From NCBI RefSeq assembly GCF_004104075.1, contig NZ_QOVK01000001.1:62001-126000 (forward strand): 64,000 nt of DNA, given 5' to 3'. This document shows, piece after piece, positions 44,959 to 53,932 of the stretch. Below the pieces are notes generated by a model. That model saw only the letters and a program-made list of their open reading frames with translations, was not told the origin of the DNA and did no database searches. Source of the DNA: Leeuwenhoekiella polynyae. GTDB taxonomy: Bacteria > Bacteroidota > Bacteroidia > Flavobacteriales > Flavobacteriaceae. Within the stretch, counting starts at the first letter, position 1, and each line of letters begins with the position of its first letter. The position numbers and the translations under genes were made by a program.

Positions 44959-46395
44959 ATGATGAAGAATTTAAAAACTGGTTATTTCTTGCTAATTGGG
45001 ATTTTTAGTGTTCTGATTACGAGTTGTGAAATTCAGGAGAATTTTGAATATCCATACTCGGGTTCAACAGGTAATCTGGGTGTAAATGCTTGGGAGTTTA
45101 TACAGGCTAACGATTCGCTTGTTTTGCTCGAAGCAGCAATTGAACGTGTAGGCCTGGAATCCAGTTATTCCTCAATGGATGCTAAAACGTTTATAGCTCC
45201 AACAAACAGTGCCTTTGAGAGCTATTTGGCAACAAACTCATACACTTCCTTAGAAGATGTGCCCTTGCCTATACTTAAAAATACCCTTAACTATCATATA
45301 GTTAATGAGGTAGTTTTATTTACAGACCCGGAACTTGCAGACAGCAATAACCCCATTGCGTATGATACCGAAAATGGTCAGATTATGTTTCTGTCTCACA
45401 ATACTAATTATCAAGGCATTGTAAATCAGGGAACCAGCATGCAATGGACGATTTTAACTTCAAATCTGGTGCCTACTAATGGCGCGATTCACGTAGTTCC
45501 TTCCATAGTATTTTATTCTGCTCCCGCTGCAGACTTGAATGTTCCGGACCCATCAGTTAAGACAGATACTATTTATCCTAAGCACGATACTTATATAAAC
45601 GGGGGTTCAAGTTCTGGTGTTAATTACGGAAGGGATATCCTTATGAAGGTTAAGAACGTTACCGGTAATGGAGATTTTGACCGTAAGGCTTATATGATGT
45701 TTGATTTGAATGAGTTTGATACCGAAGGCGTAATTACAGATGTTAGACTAGACATGGCAGTGAAGTTTACTGCGGCAAAGGGGGTTAGCATGAATCTTTT
45801 TGCGGTAAATGATACCCTATGGAATGAGTCAAGTTTAACTTTTGACAATGCGACTCTACCTACAGGCGACCCTGTTACCAGTATAACAACAACTAAAATC
45901 AGCACATTCGCTTTTGACGTGACTGACTTTTTCAACAGTTTACCTAAGCGCCAAAGTGTTTCATTTGTTTTGGATGGTCAGCCGGGAAGTGACGAAACTG
46001 ATGAGTTTGCTACAAAAGAAAATACAAGCTTAAATGCACCCATGCTCATTGCAACCATTGCTTCGGGTAACAACGTTTTAAACCTTGAGACCAATACGGG
46101 TTTTACAGTTGCCAGCGGAGAGACTTTTGTACTTAACAGTGAGGTTCTCGAGGTTACGGGTGCTTCAGCAGCAGATATTATATTCACCTTAGAACAGGGC
46201 CCTCAAAACGGCTGGCTTATTAGGGGAGCAGATATCTTAAAAACAGGCGATCGTCTTACCCAGCAGGATGTAAATGCTAAAAATTTAGTTTACATCAGTA
46301 ATGGTACGGGTACTGAAGATAGTCTGGTGCTATCGGCAAGAGACCGCGCAGGATCAAGCTTAGACAGCTTCAGTGTAGATATAACCATTCAATAG
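44959..46395 (+). CDS. Fasciclin/DNRLRE-domain surface lipoprotein
   Basis: A 478-residue lipoprotein (LITSC lipobox) in the position usual for a SusE/SusF-type binding protein. Residues about 35-190 form a fasciclin domain (TFIAPTNSAFESYL, NTLNYHIVNE, GAIHVVPSIV). A DNRLRE/CBM96-type domain follows (about 205-365, HDTYINGGSSSGVNYGRDIL, SSLTFDNA). The last 100 residues form a cadherin/CSPG-like repeat (GFTVASGETFVLNSEVLEVT, LVYISNGTGTEDSLVLSARD). It may hold or recognise a polymer at the cell surface. Start ATG 44959 or 44962. Confidence 0.85.
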   Translation: MMKNLKTGYFLLIGIFSVLITSCEIQENFEYPYSGSTGNLGVNAWEFIQANDSLVLLEAAIERVGLESSYSSMDAKTFIAPTNSAFESYLATNSYTSLEDVPLPILKNTLNYHIVNEVVLFTDPELADSNNPIAYDTENGQIMFLSHNTNYQGIVNQGTSMQWTILTSNLVPTNGAIHVVPSIVFYSAPAADLNVPDPSVKTDTIYPKHDTYINGGSSSGVNYGRDILMKVKNVTGNGDFDRKAYMMFDLNEFDTEGVITDVRLDMAVKFTAAKGVSMNLFAVNDTLWNESSLTFDNATLPTGDPVTSITTTKISTFAFDVTDFFNSLPKRQSVSFVLDGQPGSDETDEFATKENTSLNAPMLIATIASGNNVLNLETNTGFTVASGETFVLNSEVLEVTGASAADIIFTLEQGPQNGWLIRGADILKTGDRLTQQDVNAKNLVYISNGTGTEDSLVLSARDRAGSSLDSFSVDITIQ

Positions 46396-46409
46396 TAAAA
46401 CAGCATAAG

Positions 46410-47174
46410 ATGGATTTAAATTTTGGTATTAAACATACCGTAATAGGTTATGTACTGATGTTATTTGTACTCCTATTCAGTTCTTGCGCAAGCTCTCAGG
46501 AGAATGAAGAACTGCCTGTAGTAAACTCAACCCGTATTATCAATTTCTCTGGTTATGAATGGATAGTACGTACTAGTGATGAAGGAAAACAAGGCCCCGG
46601 ACCCAACTATTTTTCAGATTCTGAAGAAAACGTTTGGGTAGATGCTGAAGGCCGATTGCATCTTAAGGTTGTAGAACGTGATGGTAACTGGTATTGTTCC
46701 GGAGTGATTCTGAAACAATCCTATGGTTTTAAAAAATATGTTTTCTACGTAGGAAGCCGGGTAGATAATCTGGATGAAAATATTGTAGGTGGACTTTTTA
46801 CCCATATTACAGATGATGAAGAAATAGATATTGAATTTTCACGCTGGTCTGATCCCGATAATCAGAATTCGCAGTTTGCTGTTCAACCTTCTTCTAAAGC
46901 AGGAAACAAAAAGCGGTACGATTTAGATTTAAAATTTACTAAATCCACGCATTTCTTTGACTGGAAACCTGAACGTATTGAGTTCGCCAGTTATCAGGGG
47001 CATAACCTAACTCCTGAAGCGGATGCGATCGTCGATACCTGGACCTATACCGGCGAAAGCATACCACCTCATACAGCAGAACGCGTAAAAATCAACCTGT
47101 GGCTCTTTAGAGGCGCAAGTCCTGCAAACGGTACAGGAGGTGAAATGATTATTGATCGTTTTGAAATGTATTAA
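46410..47174 (+). CDS. GH16-like glycoside hydrolase, lipoprotein
   Basis: A 254-residue lipoprotein (FSSCA lipobox) with a GH16 beta-jelly-roll fold. The catalytic signature E-I-D-I-E is seen in EEIDIEFSRW, and the aromatic-rich surrounding strands (GYEWIVRTSD, FFDWKPERIEF) fit. It is short for GH16 and its substrate is not told; the other genes of this locus act on N-acetylhexosamines. It may cut the polymer backbone at the surface. Confidence 0.82.
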   Translation: MDLNFGIKHTVIGYVLMLFVLLFSSCASSQENEELPVVNSTRIINFSGYEWIVRTSDEGKQGPGPNYFSDSEENVWVDAEGRLHLKVVERDGNWYCSGVILKQSYGFKKYVFYVGSRVDNLDENIVGGLFTHITDDEEIDIEFSRWSDPDNQNSQFAVQPSSKAGNKKRYDLDLKFTKSTHFFDWKPERIEFASYQGHNLTPEADAIVDTWTYTGESIPPHTAERVKINLWLFRGASPANGTGGEMIIDRFEMY

Positions 47175-47236
47175 GTCAAAAAAATAAATTATTCCAACTC
47201 AGTGAATTCCTATTCGCTGCTCTAAAAAAAAACTAA

Positions 47237-48013
47237 ATGCTAGAATCTCGCGAAGATATAAATGTCCTTTCAACAGGAGAACTAACCGGCATCGCTGCAG
47301 GAAAAAAAATTGAAGCCTGTATTGTGAAGTTACAGGAAGAGAAAGAAACCATACGCATTGTTTTTGCTGCAGCTCCCTCGCAGGATGCCATGCTTGATTA
47401 TCTATCAAAGTCAAAAATTATCAAATGGAACGCTATCATAGCTTTTAATATGGATGAATACATTGGCTTGCCTGAACATGCACCGCAATCTTTTGCCAAT
47501 TATCTGGAGGAGAACCTTTATTCTAATATAAATCTAAAAGAAAAGCATACGATTAATCCCGGGTCTGATATTGATGCAGAATTGAATCGTTATGCCCACC
47601 TCATTAAGGAAGCGCCTATAGATATTGTGTGTCTGGGAATAGGGGAGAATGGCCATATCGCCTTCAACGATCCTCCTGTAGCAGATTTTGATGATTCACA
47701 CGTAATAAAAGCAGTACATTTAGATAAGCCCTGTAGAATGCAGCAGGTTCACGATGGCTGCTTTGAGAAGCTGGAAGACGTTCCGGAAAGAGCATTAACC
47801 CTTACAATACCTACTCTGTTAAGCGGTACGTTTTTGTTTTGCGTAGTACTCGGAGCAAAAAAGAGTGCCGCTGTTAGAAATACATTTGCAGGGAAAATTA
47901 CAACTGCCTGTCCTGCGTCAATACTTACCACGCACGAGCACTGTGAGTTTTTCTTTGATGAAGCAGCCTTTAAGGAGGCCAGAGCAATTAAAAGTAAAAT
48001 CTTAAACGATTAA
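47237..48013 (+). CDS. nagB: Glucosamine-6-phosphate deaminase (NagB-type)
   Basis: A 258-residue cytoplasmic enzyme of the NagB family that turns glucosamine-6-phosphate into fructose-6-phosphate and ammonia. The ring-opening/catalytic residues are seen in FNMDEYIGLPE (Asp73, Glu74) and GIGENGHIAFNDP (His140). It is a second, shorter copy compared with the NagB-PIG-L fusion at 53933. The start follows 62 bp after the GH16-like gene. Confidence 0.9.
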   Translation: MLESREDINVLSTGELTGIAAGKKIEACIVKLQEEKETIRIVFAAAPSQDAMLDYLSKSKIIKWNAIIAFNMDEYIGLPEHAPQSFANYLEENLYSNINLKEKHTINPGSDIDAELNRYAHLIKEAPIDIVCLGIGENGHIAFNDPPVADFDDSHVIKAVHLDKPCRMQQVHDGCFEKLEDVPERALTLTIPTLLSGTFLFCVVLGAKKSAAVRNTFAGKITTACPASILTTHEHCEFFFDEAAFKEARAIKSKILND

Positions 48014-48025
48014 AGAATAGCATTT

Positions 48026-49576
48026 ATGAGATTTCATTTTTTGTATAAAACCATTTTTTTACTCTACCTTTTAGTGGCAAGCTCATGTGGTGTACTCGCT
48101 CAGAACGAACAGCCGGATTTTAAAGTCAAAGGATTTCATCTTGATTTACGAATTCAGGTGATGACGCCTGCTGCTCTTAAAGCTTTTGCAAAAGAGCTTG
48201 CAGATTTAGGTATGAATACACTGGTGATGGAGTATGAGGCAACCTACCCGTTTAAAAAGCATGCCACTATTACAAATGAATACTCGTACACCCGGGAAGA
48301 AATTAAAGAGTTTATAGGCTATTGCAAGTCCATAGGAATCGAAGTTGTTCCGCTACAGCAGAGCTTAGGGCACTTAGAATACATTTTAAGAAACCCTAGA
48401 TATAGTGAATTAAAAGAAGACCGGCAGGATATTTCGCAGGTGTGCCCTATGAAGATCGAGGAAAGTAAAGAGTTGTTTACCGAACTGTTTTCAGACCTGG
48501 CAGCGATGCACGACTCAGATTACATTCATATAGGGGGTGATGAAACACGACTTTTAGGCCATTGTCCCTTGTGTCAAAAGCGGGTAGAAGAAGTAGGGAA
48601 ATCCAAGTTGTTTGTAGATTATATGTCTATGATCACTCAGATAGTTGTTGATCTGGGTAAAAAGCCGGTAATGTGGGCAGATATTATTCTAAAACATCCC
48701 GAAGCCGCTGAAGAATTACCCAAGGAAACCATTTTTGTAGATTGGAACTACGGCTGGAAAATCAATCATTTTGGTGATATACCGGCACTTCAGGATAAAG
48801 GCTTTTCCTTTTGGGGGTCTCCCGCCATTCGCAGTCACCCGGATAACTGGTATGTGACAGACTGGAAAACACATTTTAAAAACCAAAGAGATTTTATTCC
48901 GTATTCGCGTAATGCTGGGTACGAAGGTATGGTGATGACTTCGTGGTCTACCAGCGGCGTATACGGTTTTACCTGGGATGTAGATTATAGTGTGGTTGAT
49001 ATGGTGCAGCTAAGAAATACTTATCCGCTCTCCGGGTTTAGAATTTTAATCGCCAGCTATGCCGAAGCTTTAAAGACTAAAGACACGCTCGATACCGATA
49101 GATTTATTGAAAACTACGCCAAAACCCACTTTGGTTTGTCTACTGAAGATACCCGGCGGTTTGTAACTTTTTTGAACAGCAAGCCGGAGTTAATTGTAAA
49201 CGGAAAGCCCAAAGAAAGTGAAAGTATAGCAGCGATGATTGAGTACTTTGATCCTATAAGGGATGAACTTCTTAAAGTTGAAGTAAAGAATCATAAGGAC
49301 GAATTTGCCCATTTTAAGCTTATGGCAGACTTAAGGATGCATTACCTCAATTTTAAACAAATAGAAGCGGCTTATAATTCTGAAGAATACACCAGTGATC
49401 AGGCTCCGCAACTGTTAAATCAACTTGATGTATTGCTTGCGGAAGCTAATGATTTAAATGAACGTTTTTATAGCCTGAATAAAGACTTTTTGTACGATGC
49501 AGAATTGAAGGATCAAAATGCATTACGCTTACAACAAGTTGAGGTTTTATACGACCGCTTGTCAAAACTGAAATAG
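48026..49576 (+). CDS. GH20 family beta-N-acetylhexosaminidase (hexosaminidase D-like)
   Basis: A 516-residue exported enzyme. The GH20 barrel starts right after the signal peptide (FKVKGFHLDLRIQVMTPAAL), with no GH20b N-terminal domain. The catalytic pair is Asp172-Glu173 in HIGGDE. Cysteine-containing CPLCQKR follows the active site. It likely releases terminal GlcNAc or GalNAc from glycans. It lacks the short-chain substrate-binding domain of typical chitobiases, so the specificity may differ from the second GH20. Confidence 0.9.
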   Translation: MRFHFLYKTIFLLYLLVASSCGVLAQNEQPDFKVKGFHLDLRIQVMTPAALKAFAKELADLGMNTLVMEYEATYPFKKHATITNEYSYTREEIKEFIGYCKSIGIEVVPLQQSLGHLEYILRNPRYSELKEDRQDISQVCPMKIEESKELFTELFSDLAAMHDSDYIHIGGDETRLLGHCPLCQKRVEEVGKSKLFVDYMSMITQIVVDLGKKPVMWADIILKHPEAAEELPKETIFVDWNYGWKINHFGDIPALQDKGFSFWGSPAIRSHPDNWYVTDWKTHFKNQRDFIPYSRNAGYEGMVMTSWSTSGVYGFTWDVDYSVVDMVQLRNTYPLSGFRILIASYAEALKTKDTLDTDRFIENYAKTHFGLSTEDTRRFVTFLNSKPELIVNGKPKESESIAAMIEYFDPIRDELLKVEVKNHKDEFAHFKLMADLRMHYLNFKQIEAAYNSEEYTSDQAPQLLNQLDVLLAEANDLNERFYSLNKDFLYDAELKDQNALRLQQVEVLYDRLSKLK

Positions 49577-49610
49577 GAATTTAGTTACTAACAGACAGAC
49601 CTTACTCTAC

Positions 49611-51083
49611 ATGGAATTACTAGACTGGATTGTATTATCGCTGTATTTTTTAATGCTGTTGGCAATAGGATTGTGGGCCTATTTCCGGGTTAAGAATTCT
49701 GAAGATTTTTATACAGCCGGCGGTAAATTGCCGTGGTGGCTGTCTGGTATTTCACATCATGTATCGGGGTACAGTGGTGCTGTGTTTGTGGCCTATGCAG
49801 GCATCGCATACACCCATGGGTTTACCCTGTATGTTTGGTGGGCTTTTACGGTAGGTATAGCAACAATGATTGCCGCGTTCTACATAGCACCCAGGTGGTC
49901 ACGTTTGCGTATTTATGCAGGCATTCAATCTCCTACCGAATATTTGTTGTTACGCTATAATTTAACTACGCAGCAACTTATTGCGTGGACAGGTGCCATC
50001 ATCAAAGTCTTTGATACCGGTGGAAAATTGGCTGCTATTGCTGTGCTTTTAAATGTGTTTAGTGGGACCTCCATAACTTTCGGGATTCTTCTGGTGGGTA
50101 CCATTTCGTTGATTTATATAACCATTGGCGGTCTCTGGGCAGATGTATGGAATGACTTTGGTCAGTTTGTCGTGCAATTGCTGGCAGGCTTGACGATGTT
50201 TGTAATGATAGTTATCAAATTAGATGAGGGTTTTAAGGGCATTTTTACCATGTGGGAGCGCCTGCCTAAAGGGAATTCTGATTTCTTTAATGATCCCTAT
50301 ACCTTATCTTTTGCTTTGGTGATGCTGGTCATAAATTTCTTTAGTTACAGCGGCGGAACCTGGAATTTGGCCACTCGATTTATATCTTCTTCATCCGGGA
50401 AAACAGCAAAGAAGGCGGCGATTTTATCTTCGTGCCTGTATTTTATATGGCCCCTTATTTTATTATATCCCATGTTTGCCGCGCCATTGTTTTTTGAAAA
50501 TCTTTCAGATCCTACCTTATCCTATGGTAAAATGGTCTTAGACTTTCTTCCACAAGGTCTGGTAGGGCTTGTTTTGGCTTCTCTGTTTGCCAATACACTT
50601 TCGATGACGGCTTCAGATTCCAATACCGTTTCGGCGGTGATAAGTAGGGATATTTTACCCAATCTCTTTCCGAAGATCAAAAGTTTTTCAAATAAAAAAC
50701 TACTTCAACTCGCCCGCATAACTACACTCAGTTTTACCATACTCACCATAATTACAGCATTGAATGCTGGTGTTTTCGGTGGTGTTTTTGGCTTAATTAT
50801 TTCTTGGTTTGCGGCATTATTAGGGCCAATTGCAATCCCGATGATTCTAGGACTTTTACCATTTTTTAAAAAGAGTGATGGTCGGGTTGCGATTATTTCT
50901 ATAGTTGGTGGTTTGTGTTTTTTCGTTACACTCAAATTTTTTCCTGTAGATTCTTTTGCGCTTGAAGTTGGTGGTCCTACGTTGGTATCATTTATTTTAT
51001 ATAGTATTCTCGGTTTTTTCAACAAACGGGAAGTACCGGAACGTATTAACACATTGCATCTCAACCTTGATACTAATCATTAA
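49611..51083 (+). CDS. Sodium:solute symporter (SSS family), copy 1
   Basis: A 490-residue inner-membrane protein with about 13 helices and the SSS signature regions (YFRVKNSEDFYTAGGKLPWW, ILLVGTISLIYITIGGLWAD, TMTASDSNTVSAVISRD). It should couple sodium to uptake of a sugar or amino sugar, most likely GlcNAc released by the neighbouring hexosaminidases. It precedes nagA by 12 bp. Confidence 0.92.
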   Translation: MELLDWIVLSLYFLMLLAIGLWAYFRVKNSEDFYTAGGKLPWWLSGISHHVSGYSGAVFVAYAGIAYTHGFTLYVWWAFTVGIATMIAAFYIAPRWSRLRIYAGIQSPTEYLLLRYNLTTQQLIAWTGAIIKVFDTGGKLAAIAVLLNVFSGTSITFGILLVGTISLIYITIGGLWADVWNDFGQFVVQLLAGLTMFVMIVIKLDEGFKGIFTMWERLPKGNSDFFNDPYTLSFALVMLVINFFSYSGGTWNLATRFISSSSGKTAKKAAILSSCLYFIWPLILLYPMFAAPLFFENLSDPTLSYGKMVLDFLPQGLVGLVLASLFANTLSMTASDSNTVSAVISRDILPNLFPKIKSFSNKKLLQLARITTLSFTILTIITALNAGVFGGVFGLIISWFAALLGPIAIPMILGLLPFFKKSDGRVAIISIVGGLCFFVTLKFFPVDSFALEVGGPTLVSFILYSILGFFNKREVPERINTLHLNLDTNH

Positions 51084-51095
51084 AACCCAAACAAG

Positions 51096-52244
51096 ATGTC
51101 TGGCATCTTAACAGGAATACATTACAAGACCGAACAACCTATTACGCTGGAAATCAAATCTGGTCTGATAGAAAAAATAAGCGCTGCTTCAGATTTTAAG
51201 CCGAATCGCTTCATAGCACCCGGTCTGGTAGATTTACAAATCAACGGTTTTAAAGGAGTTGACTTTAATGAATCAGGCCTGAATGAAGACAAGGTTTTAG
51301 AAATAACTCAGGAATTATTTAAAGAAGGAGTTACCGGTTATTTCCCCACACTAATTACCAATAGCGCTGAAGCAATCAGCAATACGCTTAAAATTCTTTT
51401 ACAAAGCTGTACCGAATGTCAAATCATTAACGAAAGCCTACTTGGGATCCATCTGGAAGGTCCTTTTTTATCTGCTGAAGATGGTCCGCGGGGAGCACAT
51501 CCTTTACAATACATACAAAACCCGGATTGGGAGCTTTTTTGCAAATGGCAGGAAATCTCACAGGGAAAAATACGAATCATTACATTGGCTCCAGAGTTGC
51601 CCGGGGCAATTTCATTCATCAAAAAGTGTGTCGCTGCAGGGGTGACGGTAGCGATAGGACATACCGCAGCAAGTCCAGAACAAATTCAGGAGGCTGTAAA
51701 AGCCGGGGCTCGCTTTTCAACGCATCTGGGTAATGCATCGCATTTGGTTTTGCCTAGGCATTCCAATTATATCTGGGAGCAATTGGCTTCAGAAGACTTA
51801 TGGGCCACCTTAATCGCAGACGGTTTTCATTTGCCGGAATCCTTGCTTTCCGTGCTTTTGAAAGTGAAACAAAACAAAAGTATTCTGGTAAGTGACGCGA
51901 CAAAATTCGCCGGTTTACCACCGGGTTCCTATCAAAGTCATATAGGTGGTTCGGTAGAATTAGCTGAAAATGGCCGGCTTTCTATGAAAGGCAGTCCTAA
52001 AATGCTTGCCGGTTCTGCCCGCTCACTATTGGATTGTGTTGATCATTTAATCAGTACAAAATTAGAAACCACCGTAAGCGTTTTTGATATGGCTTCTTTA
52101 AGACCCAATGAACTTTTAGATAACACTAAACGCTGTGGGTTGAAAGAAGGAAACATAGCAGATCTTATCGTGTTTGAAAGAAATTCAGGCATAACAAAAA
52201 TTATACAAACCGTTAAATTCGGGGAAGTTGTTTATTCCCTTTAA
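51096..52244 (+). CDS. nagA: N-acetylglucosamine-6-phosphate deacetylase
   Basis: A 382-residue amidohydrolase that removes acetate from GlcNAc-6-phosphate. Family landmarks are GLVDLQINGFKG, the metal-binding HLEGPFLS, IGHTAASPEQ, THLGNAS, DGFHLPES and the catalytic Asp in LVSDATKFAG. Its stop overlaps the next gene's start by one base (TAATG), pointing to coupled translation. Confidence 0.95.
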   Translation: MSGILTGIHYKTEQPITLEIKSGLIEKISAASDFKPNRFIAPGLVDLQINGFKGVDFNESGLNEDKVLEITQELFKEGVTGYFPTLITNSAEAISNTLKILLQSCTECQIINESLLGIHLEGPFLSAEDGPRGAHPLQYIQNPDWELFCKWQEISQGKIRIITLAPELPGAISFIKKCVAAGVTVAIGHTAASPEQIQEAVKAGARFSTHLGNASHLVLPRHSNYIWEQLASEDLWATLIADGFHLPESLLSVLLKVKQNKSILVSDATKFAGLPPGSYQSHIGGSVELAENGRLSMKGSPKMLAGSARSLLDCVDHLISTKLETTVSVFDMASLRPNELLDNTKRCGLKEGNIADLIVFERNSGITKIIQTVKFGEVVYSL

Positions 52245-53896
52245 TGAACCTAATTATGAAACTACTCACAGCTTTTAACTATAAAAAATCACATTTATTA
52301 ATCCTTCTCCTTTTCTCCTTATTACTGTTCCACAAGCAGGCCTTGATTGCTCAAGATCAGGTACAAATCATACCCCAGCCGTCATCAATCAGTTATGGCA
52401 ATGGCAGCTATGAATTAGGCGATAAGGTAAATATTCAAGCTTCAGAAGATCTTGAGAATGAAGTACAATTTCTTTCCGCTTTGCTCGAAAAAGGATTCAC
52501 CAAAACACCTAAACTATCTAAAAAGAAAAAAGGGATTGTTCTAACCTTAGATAAAGCCTTAAAAAATGAATTGGGAGAGGAAGGCTATACGCTTTCTGTT
52601 AAGAAAAAAGGGATTTTTATAACAGCTTCTACCGCTACTGGTGTTTTTTACGGTCTACAGTCTTTTAGACAATTACTTCCGGTAGATTTTGAGTTTCATA
52701 AACAGGAGAAGGCTATTGAAATTCCATTTGTTGAAATTACCGATAAACCCCGTTTTCCTTGGCGTGCTTTTATGTTGGATGTATCCCGACATTTTCAGGG
52801 AAAAGAAGTGGTTAAGAATATTCTTGACCAAATGGCGATGCTTAAAATGAACACCTTTCACTGGCACTTAACAGACGATCAGGGCTGGCGTATTGAGATT
52901 AAAAAATATCCCAGATTAACCGAAATTGGATCTAAACGAAAGGACACTCAACTAAGTAGAAAAAGTGAAGAACGCGTAGGAAAACCGCACGAAGGATTTT
53001 ATACGCAAAGCGAAATTAAAGAGATTTTAGCATACGCCGAAAGTAAGCACATTACTGTTGTACCCGAGATTGAGATGCCAGGTCACGCAACTGCAGCAAT
53101 TGCCGCCTATTCCTGGTTGAGTTCTATGGGTTTGCCACAGGAAGTGTCTGTAACCTTTGGTAAACTGGACGATTCATTTAATATAGCAGATCCTGAAGTA
53201 GTAAGCTTCTTAACCGATGTGTTGGACGAAGTAATCAATTTGTTTCCGGGTCAGGTTATTCACATAGGTGGGGATGAAGTGAATTTTAAACCCTGGGAAG
53301 ATTCAAAAATTGCTCAGAATTTTATGCAGAAAAAGGGTTTGGAAACACCAATTGATTTACAGGTTTATTTTACTAACCAGATTTCGAATTACATAGACAG
53401 CAGGGGTAAACGTATGATGGGATGGAATGAAATTATGGGAACAGACATTCACGAAGATAATGGTGAAACTAAAGCCGAAGCTAAACAGAAGCTTGCAAAT
53501 TCTGCCATTGTTCATTTCTGGAAAGGTGATCTAAAACTGATTAACGAAGCAGTAGCGGAAGGTTATGATGTGGTAAATTCCAATCATTGGGATACCTATT
53601 TAGACTATACCTACGAGCGTACCCCCTTATCAAAATCTTATGCCTTTAATCCCATTCCGGAAGGTTTAAATGAAGAATACCATTCAAAGATTCTCGGCAC
53701 AGGAGCGCAAATGTGGAGCGAGTGGATTCCCACGGTTGCCAGTATGCAACAGCAGGTGTTTCCGCGTCTGGCGGCTTATGCAGAAGTGGGTTGGACCGCC
53801 CTGGAAAACAAAGATTTTCAACGATTTGAAGAAACGATGCAATTAATAAAACAACGCTGGGAATTTATGGGTATTCGTTTTTACAATGGAAATTAA
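52244..53896 (+). CDS. GH20 family beta-N-acetylhexosaminidase (chitobiase-type)
   Basis: A 550-residue exported enzyme with the full layout: signal peptide to about residue 36, GH20b-type N-terminal domain (about 38-165, QIIPQPSSISYG, GLQSFRQLLP) and GH20 barrel. Asp344-Glu345 in HIGGDEVNFKP is the catalytic pair; the barrel includes NTFHWHLTDDQGWR and the C-terminal GAQMWSEW. It cuts terminal beta-linked GlcNAc residues, probably in the periplasm. Start ATG 52244 overlaps nagA; ATG 52256 is an alternative. Confidence 0.95.
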   Translation: MNLIMKLLTAFNYKKSHLLILLLFSLLLFHKQALIAQDQVQIIPQPSSISYGNGSYELGDKVNIQASEDLENEVQFLSALLEKGFTKTPKLSKKKKGIVLTLDKALKNELGEEGYTLSVKKKGIFITASTATGVFYGLQSFRQLLPVDFEFHKQEKAIEIPFVEITDKPRFPWRAFMLDVSRHFQGKEVVKNILDQMAMLKMNTFHWHLTDDQGWRIEIKKYPRLTEIGSKRKDTQLSRKSEERVGKPHEGFYTQSEIKEILAYAESKHITVVPEIEMPGHATAAIAAYSWLSSMGLPQEVSVTFGKLDDSFNIADPEVVSFLTDVLDEVINLFPGQVIHIGGDEVNFKPWEDSKIAQNFMQKKGLETPIDLQVYFTNQISNYIDSRGKRMMGWNEIMGTDIHEDNGETKAEAKQKLANSAIVHFWKGDLKLINEAVAEGYDVVNSNHWDTYLDYTYERTPLSKSYAFNPIPEGLNEEYHSKILGTGAQMWSEWIPTVASMQQQVFPRLAAYAEVGWTALENKDFQRFEETMQLIKQRWEFMGIRFYNGN

Positions 53897-53932
53897 AGAT
53901 TGAGCAACTCTTACAGCTAATAAAAAATAAAT

